A DNA stretch of 64,000 nt from Nostoc sp. TH1S01 (GTDB lineage Bacteria > Cyanobacteriota > Cyanobacteriia > Cyanobacteriales > Nostocaceae). Under the pieces are notes generated by a model that ran no database searches, was not told the origin of the DNA, and worked only from the letters and a program-made list of their open reading frames with translations. Position numbers and translations under genes: made by a program. Where the stretch lies: positions 1-64,000 of the forward strand of contig JAGKSW010000113.1 of assembly GCA_018993265.1 (NCBI GenBank), read 5' to 3'. The first letter of the stretch is position 1. The number at the start of each line of letters is the position of its first letter. This document shows, one piece after another, positions 63,431 to 64,000 of this stretch.

Positions 63431-63503
63431 TTGTTGTCTTTTAAATCTGAAACCTAGTTTGGTATCAGTTATTCCATAATTGGAAATTAATATTGGGAAC
63501 GCG

Positions 63504-63542
63504 ATCGCTTTCATATTACTAAATACATAACATGAAAGCGAT
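63504..63542 (+). terminator. terminator after the RiPP precursor
   Basis: ATCGCTTTCAT (63504-63514) pairs with ATGAAAGCGAT (63532-63542) across a 17-nt loop, followed by TGTATTTCCTTTATTCC. It lies 73 bp after the stop and suggests the precursor is transcribed as its own short unit. Confidence 0.65.
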
Positions 63543-63873
63543 TGTATTTCCTTTATTCCTCACTGCTGCTAAAAACTGGACATATATCAAGGAATTTATT
63601 GAGTACTGATTAATATTTAGTTTTTAAACTTATAAAATAAGATATTTTATGCACCTATCTCGTAATGTTGTTTTATTAATTACCCACAGTGGCGATTTCT
63701 TAACAAGTAAATTAGCCACTAATTAATATATTATTTATTTTATTAGGCATTAGTAGGCATTTTAATTGACTCATTAAACATATAATTCATCAATAGTATT
63801 AAAATATTAAGCTGAAATTTTATAAACTTAATCTTTAAATTGAGAAGTAATTTTATTCGGAGATTAAAATGCT

Positions 63874-64000
63874 GTGATTAAGATAGTAAAAACACAAACA
63901 GTTTTGACATTTGATGGACTAGATGATTATGTAGACTTTGGCAGAAATGACCTGGGTGGAGTTTTTGCTCAAGGAAGTTCAGCCTTTACAGTTTCGGGAT
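63874..64000 (+). CDS. start of a LamG/concanavalin-like domain protein (cut by window)
   Basis: An open frame from GTG 63874 to the window end, 42 residues. It includes VLTFDGLDDYVDFGRNDLGG and SSAFTVSG, the opening strands of a LamG-like jelly-roll domain (FDGxDDYVxxG ... FTVSxW). These domains bind glycans or proteins and are common in large secreted cyanobacterial proteins. GTG is the first possible start after an in-frame stop at 63865; GGAG at about 63859 is a plausible ribosome binding site. No signal peptide is visible. The relation to the preceding RiPP precursor is unknown. Confidence 0.65.
   Translation, partial: MIKIVKTQTVLTFDGLDDYVDFGRNDLGGVFAQGSSAFTVSG

Overview
The window is chromosomal DNA of a filamentous, probably heterocyst-forming cyanobacterium of the Nostoc/Anabaena/Calothrix type. 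The evidence is the abundance of the HIP1 octamer GCGATCGC, photosynthesis genes (petM, ycf39, cpcT, nblR), a cyanobacterial phototaxis (pix) operon with bilin-binding GAF domains, heptanucleotide (STRR-like) tandem repeats and many short intergenic repeat families. The species cannot be named from the sequence alone.

Layout. (1) 1-1887: one end of a type V-K CRISPR-associated transposon (CAST): the 3' half of cas12k with an in-frame stop just upstream, the tracrRNA, a short CRISPR array, a separate degenerate repeat plus homing spacer matching 18 nt of the adjacent tRNA-Val gene, then the transposon end, which abuts that tRNA. (2) 1962-13750: housekeeping and photosynthesis block: pdxA, petM, ycf39, nadK, nblR, a DUF5132 protein, cpdA, cpcT, a TPR protein, a pentapeptide protein overlapping purK, and a 6S RNA gene after purK. 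(3) 13937-21773: a histidine kinase with an ethylene-receptor-type sensor, then a YbhGFSR-like drug exporter operon with a divergent TetR regulator and a palindromic operator. (4) 21975-31226: a DUF1565/SLH surface protein, a small membrane protein, a P-loop NTPase, PBP2 (mrdA), a polyamine transporter (potA-potD-potB, with a four-helix-bundle gene inserted) and a Uma2-type nuclease. (5) 31270-40858: the phototaxis operon pixG-pixH-pixI-pixJ-pixL on the minus strand. (6) 41534-58587: a peptidoglycan-binding/beta-propeller protein, a tandem retropepsin-like protease with mtnA, and a TRAP transporter whose binding protein is separated from its membrane subunits by two large hybrid sensor kinases. 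(7) 58957-64000: two related pentapeptide-repeat proteins, then an accessory region with an orphan 145-aa protein, a microviridin-type (graspetide) RiPP precursor and the start of a LamG-like gene.

How it fits together. The CAST end is a record of guide-directed integration beside tRNA-Val. The pix operon, the ethylene-type kinase, the hybrid kinases at 48-56 kb and NblR make this a signalling-rich stretch. The most notable possibly undescribed system is at the right edge: a microviridin-like precursor with a Phe-substituted core (TFKFPSDFED). Its upstream region shares a 23-bp direct-repeat motif with the orphan gene at 62346, suggesting one regulon. The expected ATP-grasp ligases are not in this window.
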